Assembly (NCBI GenBank): GCA_036378435.1
Contig: DASUWK010000056.1
Span: 62,001 to 126,000 of the forward strand
Direction: 5' to 3'
From: DASUWK01 sp036378435
GTDB lineage: Bacteria > Chloroflexota > Dormibacteria > Dormibacterales > Dormibacteraceae
DNA length: 64,000 nt
The stretch's first letter is position 1, and the number at the start of each line of letters is the position of its first letter. Below, one piece after another: positions 49,889-58,108 of this stretch. The position numbers and the translations under genes are program-made. The notes beneath the pieces were generated by a model, which saw nothing but the letters and a program-made list of their open reading frames with translations, was not told where the DNA came from and ran no database searches.

Positions 49889-50661
49889 TGGGCCGTCGCC
49901 CCGATCACGTAGACCGGCGCGCGGCCGGCGGTGCGGATGCGGCGCAGCGCGCGCTCGGCGGCCTCGCGGACGCGGTGGTCTGAGTGATCCCGCAGTGCCG
50001 CCACCCAGGAGCCCGGAGCCCAAGCGCCCGCCCGAGCCAGCACATGGCAGGCGGCGATCATGTCGCGCGGGCCGCTGATCGGCACGGCGGCGAGGAAGTC
50101 GGCGCCGCCGGCGGCGGGATTGCGCAGCCCCATCGCCGCGATCAGAGCAGGTCGTTCGTGCGCCCAGAACGTGCGCGCGACCTCCTGCTCGAGGTAGAGG
50201 TGAGGCGCCGCCTTCGCCAGCTCGACAGTGAGGCGGAACCAGGGCAGCAGGTCGTGGGCGAACGCGTTGAGCAAGGCCTGCGCGCTGCGGGCCCCGCCGA
50301 TCCGGCCCAGGGCTCGCGCCGAGGCCTCGCGCACGCCGCGATCGCGATCGGCCAGGCAAAGCTCCAGCCACGGCACCGCCTCTTCGAGCTCGAGGGCGCC
50401 GCACAGCTGGGCGCCGCGTCGGCGCGTGGCGGGCTGTTCAGCGGCCAGCAGGTCGAGCAGGAGCCCACGGGCCTGGGGGCCGATCGCGACGCGGAGCCGC
50501 CGCACCGCCGCCGATCGGCGGGTCAGGCGACCGGCCACGGCCATGAGCTCGTCTGCGCCTTCAGGAGCGCCGGCGAGATCGATCTCGAGATCGGTCAATG
50601 CCCCGGACGCGACCTGCTCGAGCCGCGACCGCAAACCGCGACCGCGGAGCCGGGAGAACAT
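49885..50661 (-). CDS. HEAT-repeat protein in the Tad locus
   Basis: 258 aa alpha-solenoid protein, no signal peptide. HEAT-like helical pairs are visible at about residues 75-140 (ATRRRGAQLCGALELEEAV, DRGVREASARALGRIGGARS) and near the end (DHSDHRVREAAERALRRIRT). It lies between cpaE and cpaF with a two-base gap on one side and an ATGA overlap on the other, so it is made with the pilus motor. HEAT proteins generally scaffold other proteins; an adaptor between the CpaE-like ATPase and CpaF is a reasonable guess, not shown by sequence. Not part of the textbook tad gene set. Confidence 0.8.
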
Positions 50662-50663
50662 CG

Positions 50664-51977
50664 TCAGTCGCCTCCGCGGCGGGGGCGGGCGGACTCGATG
50701 AGGTCGGCGAGCGAGCGCGCGCCGATCGTGATCTCGCTCTTGGGGTCGTCGTGGCTCAGGACGCCGCGCAGGGCGGCCTCGTCGGCGCGGACGCCGTCGT
50801 GCCGCACCTCGACATCGATCTCACGCTCGATGGCCCGCGCGACCGCCTCGCGGCTGAGCGCCGTCTTGGGCGAGCGCTGATTGAGCACCATCGTGATCGC
50901 CTCCGGCGGCACGCCGACGGCGATGGAGAGGATCTCGCCGAGCTCGGAGGCCCCGTGCAGCGTCGCCAGCTCCGGCGTGGTCACCAGGACCAGGCGCTGC
51001 GATTCCTCCAGGGCGGCCAGCGTGATGTCGTCGAGGCTGGTCGAAAGGTCGATGACGATGTACCTGAACGCGGTCCGGAGAATGTCGAGGGCCGCGTGCA
51101 CGTGCTGCGGCTGCAGCGCGTCGGCCTCTTCAGCTTTAAGCGTCCCGGGCAGCATGAGCATGCCGCTCGAGTGATAGAGAACGGCGCCCAGCAGCGCCTC
51201 GTCCAACCGCTCGGGTCGCGCCGCGACCACGCGCGCGAGCGAGCCGCTCGGCACCAGGTTCGCGAGCAGTGCCGCGTGGTTGAAGGGCAAGGCCAGGTCG
51301 ACCAGCAGAACTTGGCCTGGGTGGCTGCGAGCGAGCTCCGCGGCGAGGTTGAGCGCGATGGTCGTCTTGCCCGACCCGCCCTTCGCCGAGTAGACGGCGA
51401 CGACCTCGGCCAGGTCCGTGCCCTGGTCGCGGCCCGCCGTCACGACGAGCGCCGGGAAGGTGCGCACGCGCTGGTCGCCCAGCCGCTGCAAGCCCGCCAC
51501 GGCGTCCGGCTCGTCAGCCAGGAGCTGCTCGAGGCTCTGGCGGTCGAGGGCGAGCACGCGCGTGTCCTCGACGGCGACCATCGCCGCCGGGCTCGGCTCC
51601 TGGGCGAGGCACCCTGATTCGCCGAACAGCTCGCCCGGACCGAGCAGGCCGACCGTGATCGTGCGGCCGGGCGTTTCCTCGACACGCAATGCCATACGGC
51701 CCGACTCGACGATGAGCACCGAGTCGACCACCTCGCCTTGGTTGATCGCGACGGCGCCCGCTCGGAGCTCGATCGGCCGCAGCCGGCGTGCTGTCGCCCG
51801 CAGCGTCGCCGCGGGCAGCGTGAAGAAGACCGGCGCCCGCTCCAGCACCTCGATCCTGCGGTTCCACTCGCTCAGTGGCATGCGCTCGCGTGCCGTGTCG
51901 GGCCTGCCCTCGACGGCTGCCAGATCCAGCGCTGAACGCGGCTCGGCGGCCGCGCGGTCAGGGGCTGGTGAAGCCAT
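50664..51977 (-). CDS. CpaE-like MinD/ParA ATPase fused to a cyclic-nucleotide-binding-like domain
   Basis: 437 aa. Residues about 45-165 are a cNMP-binding fold ('LERAPVFFTLPAATLRATARR', then RAGAVAINQGEVVDSVLIVESGRMAL and GELFGESGCLAQEPSPAAMVA). In the last segment the Arg of the classic phosphate-binding cassette (PR[ST]A) is absent, so cAMP binding is doubtful. Residues about 192-437 are a MinD/ParA ATPase with deviant Walker A KGGSGKTT (199-206) and VDLALPFNHAAL, VIDLSTSLDD. CpaE-type proteins place the Tad machine at the pole. ATG start, overlapping the CpaB gene's end by 20 bases. The fusion suggests ligand-controlled pilus positioning (inference). Confidence 0.85.
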   Translation of the reverse strand: MASPAPDRAAAEPRSALDLAAVEGRPDTARERMPLSEWNRRIEVLERAPVFFTLPAATLRATARRLRPIELRAGAVAINQGEVVDSVLIVESGRMALRVEETPGRTITVGLLGPGELFGESGCLAQEPSPAAMVAVEDTRVLALDRQSLEQLLADEPDAVAGLQRLGDQRVRTFPALVVTAGRDQGTDLAEVVAVYSAKGGSGKTTIALNLAAELARSHPGQVLLVDLALPFNHAALLANLVPSGSLARVVAARPERLDEALLGAVLYHSSGMLMLPGTLKAEEADALQPQHVHAALDILRTAFRYIVIDLSTSLDDITLAALEESQRLVLVTTPELATLHGASELGEILSIAVGVPPEAITMVLNQRSPKTALSREAVARAIEREIDVEVRHDGVRADEAALRGVLSHDDPKSEITIGARSLADLIESARPRRGGD

Positions 51978-52785
51978 ATCTCGCGTTCACCTGCGCGGCG
52001 GTCACGCCGGACGTCGGGTAAGCGGTCGGACAGGCCGGATCGGGAGCGATCGGTGGCGAGATGTAGTCCTTGTAGGAGAGCAGTACGTAAGTGAGCTTGG
52101 CCGCCAGGTTCTCCAGCTCCAAGAACATCTCCGCGTCGCATACCGTCATGAGGACGGTCAGGCTGCCGGAGACACCCTGCACCTGGCCCGCCTTGCCCGG
52201 CGTGCCGGGGCCGACGCGGATCACGTGGAGGTTCTTGAAGGCCAGCTTGGTCACCTGGATGTTCCGCGCGTCGCCGAAGGGCTGGGTGCCCACGGTCACA
52301 AGCACGTTCAGGTAGTCGCCGGGCGAGACGTAGCCGGCCACGCCCTGCAGCTCGCCGGTGGGGATGGCCAGGGCCACGAAACCCGCCGGGATCGGTAGGT
52401 AGGCGACGCCCTGCCCTAGTGCGGCGTCGGGCGACGTGGCCACCAAGTTGGTTGTGAGAGGCTGGCCTTTGAGGGCCGAGACCAGCATCGTCTGGCCCTT
52501 GAGGTCGGTCGGGTGGATCACAGCCCCCGGCGGGACGGCCGAAGTCGGGATGGCGGCCGTCGTCATCATGTCCGGGCTCAGGACCTCACGCGCCTGGATG
52601 TCGCGCGCCGCCACGACGATGACCGTCGTCGTGACCTGTGCCGACTTGCCTCCCTGCGTGCCGAGGGCGAAGACGCCCAGGAACGCCACCGCCGCCAGAG
52701 TCAGGCCGGCCAGCAGCGGCAGCCGGCGATTCCGACTTCCGCTCGGAGGCGGCGCAGGGCGTGGTCGCGCGAGCTCTGCGCTCAT
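51958..52785 (-). CDS. cpaB: Pilus assembly protein CpaB/RcpC (SAF domain)
   Basis: 275 aa. N-terminal membrane anchor (about residues 22-42, LPLLAGLTLAAVAFLGVFAL) after a Pro-rich cytoplasmic tip. SAF domain (about 54-120) with 'TVIVVAARDIQAREVLSPDMM' and LKGQTMLVSALKGQPL, then an RcpC-like domain ('GYVSPGDYLNVLVT') that in other bacteria binds cell-wall or outer-membrane parts. ATG start with AAGGGAGGAG eight bases upstream. It is the first strictly pilus gene of the leftward operon, 136 bases after the GGDEF gene. A C-terminal extension (SYKDYISPPIAPDPACPTAY) is unusual. Confidence 0.88.
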   Translation of the reverse strand: MSAELARPRPAPPPSGSRNRRLPLLAGLTLAAVAFLGVFALGTQGGKSAQVTTTVIVVAARDIQAREVLSPDMMTTAAIPTSAVPPGAVIHPTDLKGQTMLVSALKGQPLTTNLVATSPDAALGQGVAYLPIPAGFVALAIPTGELQGVAGYVSPGDYLNVLVTVGTQPFGDARNIQVTKLAFKNLHVIRVGPGTPGKAGQVQGVSGSLTVLMTVCDAEMFLELENLAAKLTYVLLSYKDYISPPIAPDPACPTAYPTSGVTAAQVNARYGFTSP

Positions 52786-52821
52786 TCAGCCGCTCCTCCC
52801 TTGAAAATTAATCTCCATCAA

Positions 52822-52846
52822 CAGCCCTCGACGTACGCTAGGGCTG
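52822..52846 (-). promoter_or_regulatory. Hairpin in the leader of the cpaB operon
   Basis: CAGCCCT / AGGGCTG arms (7 bp, 11-base loop) about 37 bases before the cpaB ATG, in the 136-bp region after the GGDEF gene. The same region has TCCCGTTAAGGGA, a short dyad. It may be part of a regulated leader. Confidence 0.35.
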
Positions 52847-52921
52847 GTCCTTGCGCAGACGGAGACAATCCCGTTAAGGGAACCGACATCTCGCGCGACA
52901 ACACGAGACCCAGGCTTCAAG

Positions 52922-53689
52922 CTAGCCTCCCCCCGGCTCGGAACCTTGGGCCGTTGTCGAGCGGGTGTCAAGTGGCCCGTTCCACTGCCCGTCTCGGCTG
53001 GCCCTGCGCGCCCGCTTGACCTGGTACATCGCGGCGTCCGCTCGGGCGACTAGAGCGCCGAAATTGTCACTTGACATCAGCTCCGCCGCCCCCCAGGTGA
53101 CCGAGTGGTGGGTCGAGACCTCGAAATCCGACGCCAGGCGCTCGGCGATGCGCTGGGCGCGGGCCAGGTCGCAGTCGGGGAGCACGACCAGGAACTCGTC
53201 CCCGCCCCAGCGAACCGCCGTGTCGTACGGCCGCAGAGTGTCGGCGAGCGTCTCGCCGAGCCGGGCCAGCAAGAGGTCGCCGATCGAGTGGCCGTGCTCG
53301 TCGTTGACCTGCTTCAAACCGTCGAAGTCGATGAACAGCATCGAGAGGTTCTCGCCGGACCGGGCCGCCCGCTCGATCTCACGAACGCAGATCGCGCGTC
53401 CGTGCGCGCGCGCGAAGACCCCGGTCAGCTCGTCGTGACTGGCGAGCTCGGCCGCCTCTAGCGCCTGCTCGAGCCGAAAGGCGATCAGGTTGGCCATCTC
53501 GATGTCGAGGCCCCCAAGCCGCCGGGGGTGCACGCCAAGCGTGCCGGCCAGGCGATCGCGCGCTTCGCGCGCCGCCAGGTCCCGTCGCTCCGAAGCGACG
53601 CTCATCAGTTCATGGAGTAATGCGGCAGCACGCTCCCCTCCCCTCTTGGAGCATTCGCGCACGGTACTTTCGGCGGGGTTCCTACGCAT
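52922..53689 (-). CDS. Diguanylate cyclase (GGDEF domain)
   Basis: 255 aa, no membrane helices. Residues about 1-95 are helical and may sense or dimerise. The GGDEF domain (about 96-235) has DELTGVFARAHGR, FIDFDGLKQVNDEHGHSIGDLLL and the intact RWGGDEF signature, so it should form c-di-GMP from GTP. An RxxD inhibitory site before the signature is not clear. It lies upstream of cpaB in the same direction and may be cotranscribed with the Tad locus, giving a simple link between c-di-GMP and pilus formation (inference). Confidence 0.9.
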   Translation of the reverse strand: MRRNPAESTVRECSKRGGERAAALLHELMSVASERRDLAAREARDRLAGTLGVHPRRLGGLDIEMANLIAFRLEQALEAAELASHDELTGVFARAHGRAICVREIERAARSGENLSMLFIDFDGLKQVNDEHGHSIGDLLLARLGETLADTLRPYDTAVRWGGDEFLVVLPDCDLARAQRIAERLASDFEVSTHHSVTWGAAELMSSDNFGALVARADAAMYQVKRARRASRDGQWNGPLDTRSTTAQGSEPGGG

Positions 53690-53743
53690 CCTGCAGGGGG
53701 ACGGCCTGCGGCCCCTACAGATGCATGGCTGCCGATTGCCCGC

Positions 53744-53768
53744 GCGGAATTTACGAAGTATTTTCCGC
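53744..53768. promoter_or_regulatory. Inverted repeat between the GGDEF and TMEM175-like genes
   Basis: GCGGAA / TTCCGC arms with an AT-rich 13-base centre (TTTACGAAGTATT) in the divergent 145-bp region. An operator or promoter core is possible. Confidence 0.3.
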
Positions 53769-53834
53769 TATGCGTCGGTCGGCGGGGCCCTGGCTCGCCG
53801 TGAGGGGCGATGATTAGCGACCGCAGAGAACGCC

Positions 53835-54458
53835 GTGATCGAGCAGCCGCCACCGCACACGCCGCGACGGGTCGAGTCAGACCTGAAGCGCCTCGAGGCG
53901 TTCAGCGACGGCGTGATGGCCGTGATCATCACGATCATGGCCTTCAACTTGAAGCCGCCGGCGGCGCCGACCACCGCCGCGCTCGCCGCCCGCATGCCGG
54001 AGCTGCTCGTCTACGCGCTGAGCTTCGCGTTCATCGCCATCTACTGGAACAACCACCACCACCTGCTGCGGAGCGCGACGCGGCTGAACGCAGCCGTGAT
54101 GTGGTCGAACCTGCACCTTCTGTTCTGGCTCTCGCTGATACCGGTGCTCACGGCCTGGCTGGCGAACGATTACCGGCAGTCGCTGCCGGCCGCGATCTAC
54201 GGCAGCGTCGCGTTCGTCGCAGGCTTCGCCTACTTCCTTCTGGTCAGAGCGCTGATCAGGGCCAACGGCCGCCAGTCGGCGCTGGCGCTCGCGGTCGAGC
54301 GGGACTCGAAGGGAATCGCGTCAGTCGTCATCTACGGGCTGGGCGTGGCTGCCGCCTTCGTCTCGCCCTGGATCTCGTACGCGCTCTACGTGGCCGTATC
54401 GATCATCTGGATCGTGCCCGACCCGCGGCTGACACGGCCCGGGAAGGCTGCCGGCTGA
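53835..54458 (+). CDS. TMEM175-family (DUF1211) potassium channel
   Basis: 207 aa integral membrane protein. The diagnostic RLEAFSDGVMAVIITI motif (about 18-33, consensus RhxxFxDxxxAIxxT) lines the pore of bacterial TMEM175 channels; about five or six further hydrophobic segments follow, including YWNNHHHLLR with the conserved His region. One six-helix unit, the bacterial form that assembles as a tetramer. GTG start without a clear ribosome site; the spacing to an upstream -10 cannot be settled. A terminator hairpin follows. Likely role: K+ leak across the cell membrane. Confidence 0.88.
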   Translation: MIEQPPPHTPRRVESDLKRLEAFSDGVMAVIITIMAFNLKPPAAPTTAALAARMPELLVYALSFAFIAIYWNNHHHLLRSATRLNAAVMWSNLHLLFWLSLIPVLTAWLANDYRQSLPAAIYGSVAFVAGFAYFLLVRALIRANGRQSALALAVERDSKGIASVVIYGLGVAAAFVSPWISYALYVAVSIIWIVPDPRLTRPGKAAG

Positions 54459-54469
54459 GCCACCCCTAA

Positions 54470-54491
54470 CCCCTCCCGCGACCGGGAGGGG
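54470..54491 (+). terminator. Terminator hairpin after the channel gene
   Basis: CCCCTCCCG / CGGGAGGGG arms (9 bp, 4-base loop) 11 bases after the stop. No T tract. The following 156 bases up to the DUF2127 stop show no gene I can support. Confidence 0.65.
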
Positions 54492-54647
54492 CAAGACCTA
54501 CCGATCGTCGCCTGGCGGCGAAACTAAGTTCGGGCTTGCCACCGCGGCGGTCTCATCGCTATGGTTTGCCCCGGCCCCGAGGGACACGTTCTTGGAGCCG
54601 AGGCAGACCGCAAGGTCGGTTTCGGAGCCGGAGGCGATCCGTCGGGG

Positions 54648-55145
54648 TCACTTTTTTCCAGCCGCCGGCTTGGCCGAGCGCAGCTTGAGGTACTCCCTGA
54701 CCGTCAGGGCAACGATGACGGCGTCGAAGACGGTCAGCGCCACCAGGCCCACCGAAGGAGCGAACGTCAGCCGGTAGAGCTGATAGGCGATGAACGCGAC
54801 CAGGAAGGCGATCAGCGCCGGATAGGCCCACAGCTTGTCGCGCAGGACGGCCCCGACCAGCACGACCTTGGCGACGCCGTGCAGGAGCAGATAGAGCGCG
54901 CCGAAGCGCAGCGAGCCGGCCGAGAGCTTGCCGGCGGCGTGCAGCAGGTGCGACGCGAAGAAGTCGTGCGGGTCTTCAGAAAGCTCGTGCTGCGTCAGGG
55001 CGCGGACCACGCGGTCGATCGTCGCCGGCGTGACCAGCAGCAGCAGCAGACCGCCGAGCAGCTCCAGGAGTCCATCGAGGCCCTTCAAAAGCACGCCGAT
55101 CTCGAAGGCCCGGTCGAGCCAGTCTCGTCTGCCCTCCGACTTCAT
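54648..55145 (-). CDS. DUF2127 membrane protein
   Basis: 165 aa. Begins with the charged segment DWLDRAFEIGVLLKGLDGLLELLGG, which with HxxxKxxL(L)-like helices is typical of DUF2127 proteins; four hydrophobic segments (about 25-40, 78-98, 108-128, 133-150). 'LLLHGVAKVVLVGAVLRDKLWAYP' is the conserved middle. Function of the family is unknown. The ATG shares one base with the stop of the S51-like gene (TGATG), so it is in an operon with it and the 51-aa gene. A Lys/Ala-rich end (AKPAAGKK). Confidence 0.85.
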   Translation of the reverse strand: MKSEGRRDWLDRAFEIGVLLKGLDGLLELLGGLLLLLVTPATIDRVVRALTQHELSEDPHDFFASHLLHAAGKLSAGSLRFGALYLLLHGVAKVVLVGAVLRDKLWAYPALIAFLVAFIAYQLYRLTFAPSVGLVALTVFDAVIVALTVREYLKLRSAKPAAGKK

Positions 55146-55840
55146 CAGCTGTCAAGCGTGAACTCATCGCCTGCTCGGTAGCGCGCGCGCCGGCCGCTGC
55201 TGCGGACATCGACCCCGCCCGATCCGAAGACGCGCCAGTGCATCCCGTCACCGGAGATCGCCGTGCCCTCGTCGATGCCGACGAAGTGCTGGCCGCGTCG
55301 GGTGCCTGAGACCACGAACTCCTTCAGGCCGGGCAGGAAGCCCGGCATGCGGTTCCAGTGGACGCCGAACCGCACGTCGGGGATCAGGCCGAGTCCGACG
55401 TACCAGAAGGCGGGCCCGCGCTGCTGCTCGACGCGAGCGCCGGCGACCATCGCCCCGGCGCTGCAGCCGGCGAAGACCGCGCCGGCCACCATCTCCGCCT
55501 TGATCGCCTCCAGCAGAGGCGATTCCTCGAGCACCTGGGCCAGGTAGAGCGGGTTGCCGCCTGAGAAGAAGAACATGCTGGCCCCCCGCAGCTGGGAGAT
55601 GAGCTCTCCGTCGGACGCATCCTCGCGCGTCCGCAGGTTCACGACCCGAGCCTCGAGTCCCAGCTCCGTGTAGTGGCTCATGCCCATAGCGGCCCAGCGC
55701 TCGAAGACGGCGTCGCCTTCCGGCGCGCTGGCGGTCGGCAGGACCACGACGGGGCCCTTGGGCGCCTCCGCCAGCGCGTCTTTCTCCGCCTCACCCGACC
55801 AGGGCAGGAACTCCCCGGCGCCGAGCAAGAGGAACCTCAC
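55145..55840 (-). CDS. Peptidase S51/cyanophycinase-like (class I GATase-like) protein
   Basis: 231 aa. Beginning MRFLLLGAGEFLPW and with VVVLPTASAPEG, FFFSGGNPLYLAQVL (strand and loop before the active site) and VFAGCSAGAMVAG, where the Ser in GCSAGA (about S127) is at the nucleophile position of S51 serine peptidases. The His expected further on may be in FGVHWNRMPGF. Family members cleave Asp-containing dipeptides or cyanophycin fragments. GTG start overlapping the previous stop (GTGA). Substrate unknown. Confidence 0.82.
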   Translation of the reverse strand: MRFLLLGAGEFLPWSGEAEKDALAEAPKGPVVVLPTASAPEGDAVFERWAAMGMSHYTELGLEARVVNLRTREDASDGELISQLRGASMFFFSGGNPLYLAQVLEESPLLEAIKAEMVAGAVFAGCSAGAMVAGARVEQQRGPAFWYVGLGLIPDVRFGVHWNRMPGFLPGLKEFVVSGTRRGQHFVGIDEGTAISGDGMHWRVFGSGGVDVRSSGRRARYRAGDEFTLDS

Positions 55841-55992
55841 GCCGCCTGGCGCTCGTCCTCGTGCTCGATCCAGAGGCGGGAGTCGCGGTCCCAGTGAGCG
55901 TGCTCCAGCTGCACGTGGCTGACCGGCTCCCGGTTCCCCCGCAGCAGGCGGGCGAAGCTCCAGATCACAGCTCGCATCATCGCTTTGGCCAT
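55837..55992 (-). CDS. Small protein (51 aa), unknown family
   Basis: Begins MAKAMMRAVIWSFARLLRGN and continues with charged, Trp/His-containing sequence (EHAHWDRDSRLWIEHEDERQ). The first 20 residues could form an amphipathic or membrane-associated helix. No family recognised. The ATG has a perfect AGGAGG site eight bases upstream, one of the best in the window, and the stop overlaps the S51-like start (GTGA), so it is expressed and coupled to that gene. An earlier ATG lies inside the exporter gene and has no site. Confidence 0.65.
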   Translation of the reverse strand: MAKAMMRAVIWSFARLLRGNREPVSHVQLEHAHWDRDSRLWIEHEDERQAA

Positions 55993-56020
55993 CTGGTTTC
56001 CTCCTGTAACCGGAAACAGC

Positions 56021-57451
56021 TCACGCTGCTTCCTGCAAATCCACATTCGCCGGCCCGCCGACCGCCTCGAGCAGCCGCGGACGCGGCGGACGCAGGGTGA
56101 TCAGCACCACCAGCAGGGCGGTCGTCACGAGCCCGGCCGCGATCGCGAAGGCCAGCTGGTAGCCGGACTGCGCGGCGACCGTGCCGAGCACCGCGAGACC
56201 GACCGCGGCGCCCAGCTGCAGCGACAGATTGGTCATCCCGGCCGCCAGGCCGGTGAACTCGGGCGGCACATCGGCCATCGCAAGCAGGGTCATCGGCATG
56301 ATCGACATCCCGGCACCCGTCCCGAAGATCGCGAGGGCGACGAACAGGCGCGGGAACAACGCCGTCTCGGGGCCGAGTCCCGAGAGCAGGAACAGAGCGG
56401 CCGCGATGGCGACCAGGCCCGCGGCGAGGACCCGGCGCGGCCCGAAGCGGCCGACCAGCCGCACAGTGATGCCCAACGACATCGCGCCGAGCGCGCCCGT
56501 GAACGGCAGGAAGGCGAGGCCGGTCCCGAAGGAGGAGTAGCCGCGCGCCTGCTGCAGGTACAGCGCCCCGAGGAAGAAGGTGGTGAACATTCCGGTCGCG
56601 AGCAGAGCGCGGGCCGCGCTGGCTCCGGCCAGGCTCCGGATCCGCAGCACTCGCGGCGGCAGGATCGCGTTGCGCCGGCGCGACTGCAGCCGGAAGAAAG
56701 CTCCCAGCAGCAGGATTGCGGTGCCGCCGAACCCGAGTGTGTGCGCGGACGCCCAGCCGAATGAGGCCGCGGTGATGATCGCGTACACGCCGAGCATCAC
56801 GGCCGACGTGACGAGCAGCGAGCCTGCGAGGTCCAGGCCCTCGCCGAGTCCGGCTCCCCGGTCGTCGTCGATGAGGAAGAGGCCGGCAAGGAAAGTGGCC
56901 AGCCCGATCGGCAGGTTGATGAAGAACACCCAGTGCCAGCTCGCCGCCTGGGTCAGAAAGCCGCCGGCCAAAAGGCCCAGCGAGCCGCCGCCGGCGATCG
57001 TGAAGGCGAACACGCTCATCGCCTGGGCCCTCTCGCGAGCGCCGGCAAAGCCGCTGATGATCAGCGCGATGATGACGCCGGCCGAGAGCGCCGCGCCCAT
57101 GCCCTGTACGAAGCGTGCGATGACCAGCACCGCGGGTGCCGGCGCCACACCGCAGAGGACTGACGCCATCGTGAACACCAGGACGCCGGCGAGGAAGACG
57201 CGCTTGCGCCCGACCAGGTCGCCGAGGCGTCCCGCCAGGAGCACGAAGCCTCCGAAGCTGATGCTGTAGGCGTTGACCACCCAGGTCAGCCCGGCCTCGC
57301 TGAAGCCGAGGTCGCCCTGGATCGAGGGCAGCGCCACGTTCACGATCGTCGAGTCGAGAACGATCATCAGCTGTCCGAAGCAGACGACGAGCAAGGCGAT
57401 CCAGCGCCTCAGATCGTCCCTTAGCATTGTTCCCCTTAACCTTTCGATCAT
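56021..57451 (-). CDS. DHA2-family MFS drug exporter (EmrB/QacA-like)
   Basis: About 476 aa with 14 predicted membrane helices. Motifs: 'VVCFGQLMIVLDSTIVNVALPSIQ' (DHA2 D1 motif with the acidic residue in helix 1), GRLGDLVGRKRVFLAG (motif A between helices 2 and 3), RFVQGMGAALSAGV (helix 4) and GGGSLGLLAGGFLT (motif C of antiporters, in helix 5). Exports lipophilic compounds in exchange for protons. Two starts are plausible: ATG 57451 with GGAG at good spacing, or ATG 57427 after AAGGGG. Divergent from a MarR gene, so probably repressed by it. Confidence 0.9.
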   Translation of the reverse strand: MIERLRGTMLRDDLRRWIALLVVCFGQLMIVLDSTIVNVALPSIQGDLGFSEAGLTWVVNAYSISFGGFVLLAGRLGDLVGRKRVFLAGVLVFTMASVLCGVAPAPAVLVIARFVQGMGAALSAGVIIALIISGFAGARERAQAMSVFAFTIAGGGSLGLLAGGFLTQAASWHWVFFINLPIGLATFLAGLFLIDDDRGAGLGEGLDLAGSLLVTSAVMLGVYAIITAASFGWASAHTLGFGGTAILLLGAFFRLQSRRRNAILPPRVLRIRSLAGASAARALLATGMFTTFFLGALYLQQARGYSSFGTGLAFLPFTGALGAMSLGITVRLVGRFGPRRVLAAGLVAIAAALFLLSGLGPETALFPRLFVALAIFGTGAGMSIMPMTLLAMADVPPEFTGLAAGMTNLSLQLGAAVGLAVLGTVAAQSGYQLAFAIAAGLVTTALLVVLITLRPPRPRLLEAVGGPANVDLQEAA

Positions 57452-57483
57452 CGTTATTCTCCAATCGCCCGGTAGCAACGATG

Positions 57484-57537
57484 ATCACTATATCATGATG
57501 ATTAGGCTGTTTGCATCATCCGCCTCTTTGGTAATAT
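57484..57537. promoter_or_regulatory. Divergent MarR/exporter promoter and operator region
   Basis: AT-rich compared with its surroundings. It has ATGAT-CACTAT-ATCAT and further GATGAT and CATCATC copies. TAATAT at 57532-57537 is the -10 candidate for marR (ATG at 57553); TATAGT in the leftward direction may serve the exporter. Confidence 0.5.
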
Positions 57538-57552
57538 CCGCGGTGAAAGACC

Positions 57553-58008
57553 ATGGCTGACGGCAGAGGACGGGACGACGGCGCCGGGCTCATCGCGCTG
57601 GTCACCCAGCTCTACAAGGCGTTCATCAAGCGCAGCACCGAGGAGATCCTCGGCATGCGCCTCAAGGAGTTCATGGTCCTGTCCCACCTGGCGGAGCGCC
57701 GCGGCACCACCCAACAGGAGCTGGGAGAGGCGATGTTCCTCGACCCCAACACGGTGGTGCTGATCCTGAACGGGCTCGAGGAGCGAGGCTTCTCGGTCCG
57801 TAAGCGCGACAGCGAGGACCGCCGGCGCCACGTGGTCGAGGTGACCCCCGAGGGCCGCCGGGCGGTCGAGCGCGCTGAGAAGGCCCGCGACGCCATCGAG
57901 AACGAGATCCTGGCCGGGCTCGCCGAGTCCGACCGCCAGGCGCTGCGCGGCCTGCTCCTGAAGGCTCTGGAGCACCTGGCCAAGACCCCGACCGCCGCTC
58001 GAGCCTAG
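57553..58008 (+). CDS. MarR-family regulator
   Basis: 151 aa winged-helix repressor. The HTH lies at about residues 40-85 (MRLKEFMVLSHLAERRGTTQQELGEAMFLDPNTVVLILNGLEERG), followed by the wing 'RDSEDRRRHVVEVTPEGRR' with the D-x-R-D/R motif diagnostic of MarR. C-terminal helix for dimerisation. Divergent from a DHA2 exporter with a dyad-rich 74-101-bp gap, hence a phenolic- or drug-responsive repressor of the exporter is likely. Ligand unknown. ATG start; TAATAT 15 bases upstream. Confidence 0.92.
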   Translation: MADGRGRDDGAGLIALVTQLYKAFIKRSTEEILGMRLKEFMVLSHLAERRGTTQQELGEAMFLDPNTVVLILNGLEERGFSVRKRDSEDRRRHVVEVTPEGRRAVERAEKARDAIENEILAGLAESDRQALRGLLLKALEHLAKTPTAARA

Positions 58009-58035
58009 CTACCCAGCGGCGCCCGGCCGAACTGG

Positions 58036-58105
58036 GCGATTTCTGGAGAAATGTCCCGCCCGGGCGCGTCAGAGGCAGCGATTTCTGGAGAAATGTCCCG
58101 CCCGG
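58036..58105. repeat. Paired 28-bp direct repeat, 42-bp period
   Basis: Two identical 28-base copies at 58036-58063 and 58078-58105. They begin GCGATTTCTGGAGAAATG and end TCCCGCCCGG; the inner ATTTCTGGAGAAAT is a dyad. They fill the gap between the convergent marR and P450 genes. Confidence 0.85.
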
Positions 58106-58108
58106 CGG

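Noticed and set aside
54492..54647. Gene in the region after the channel gene
   Set aside because: Frames here are short, lack starts with signals and have no motif; the frame at 54559-54831 is a shadow of the DUF2127 gene.
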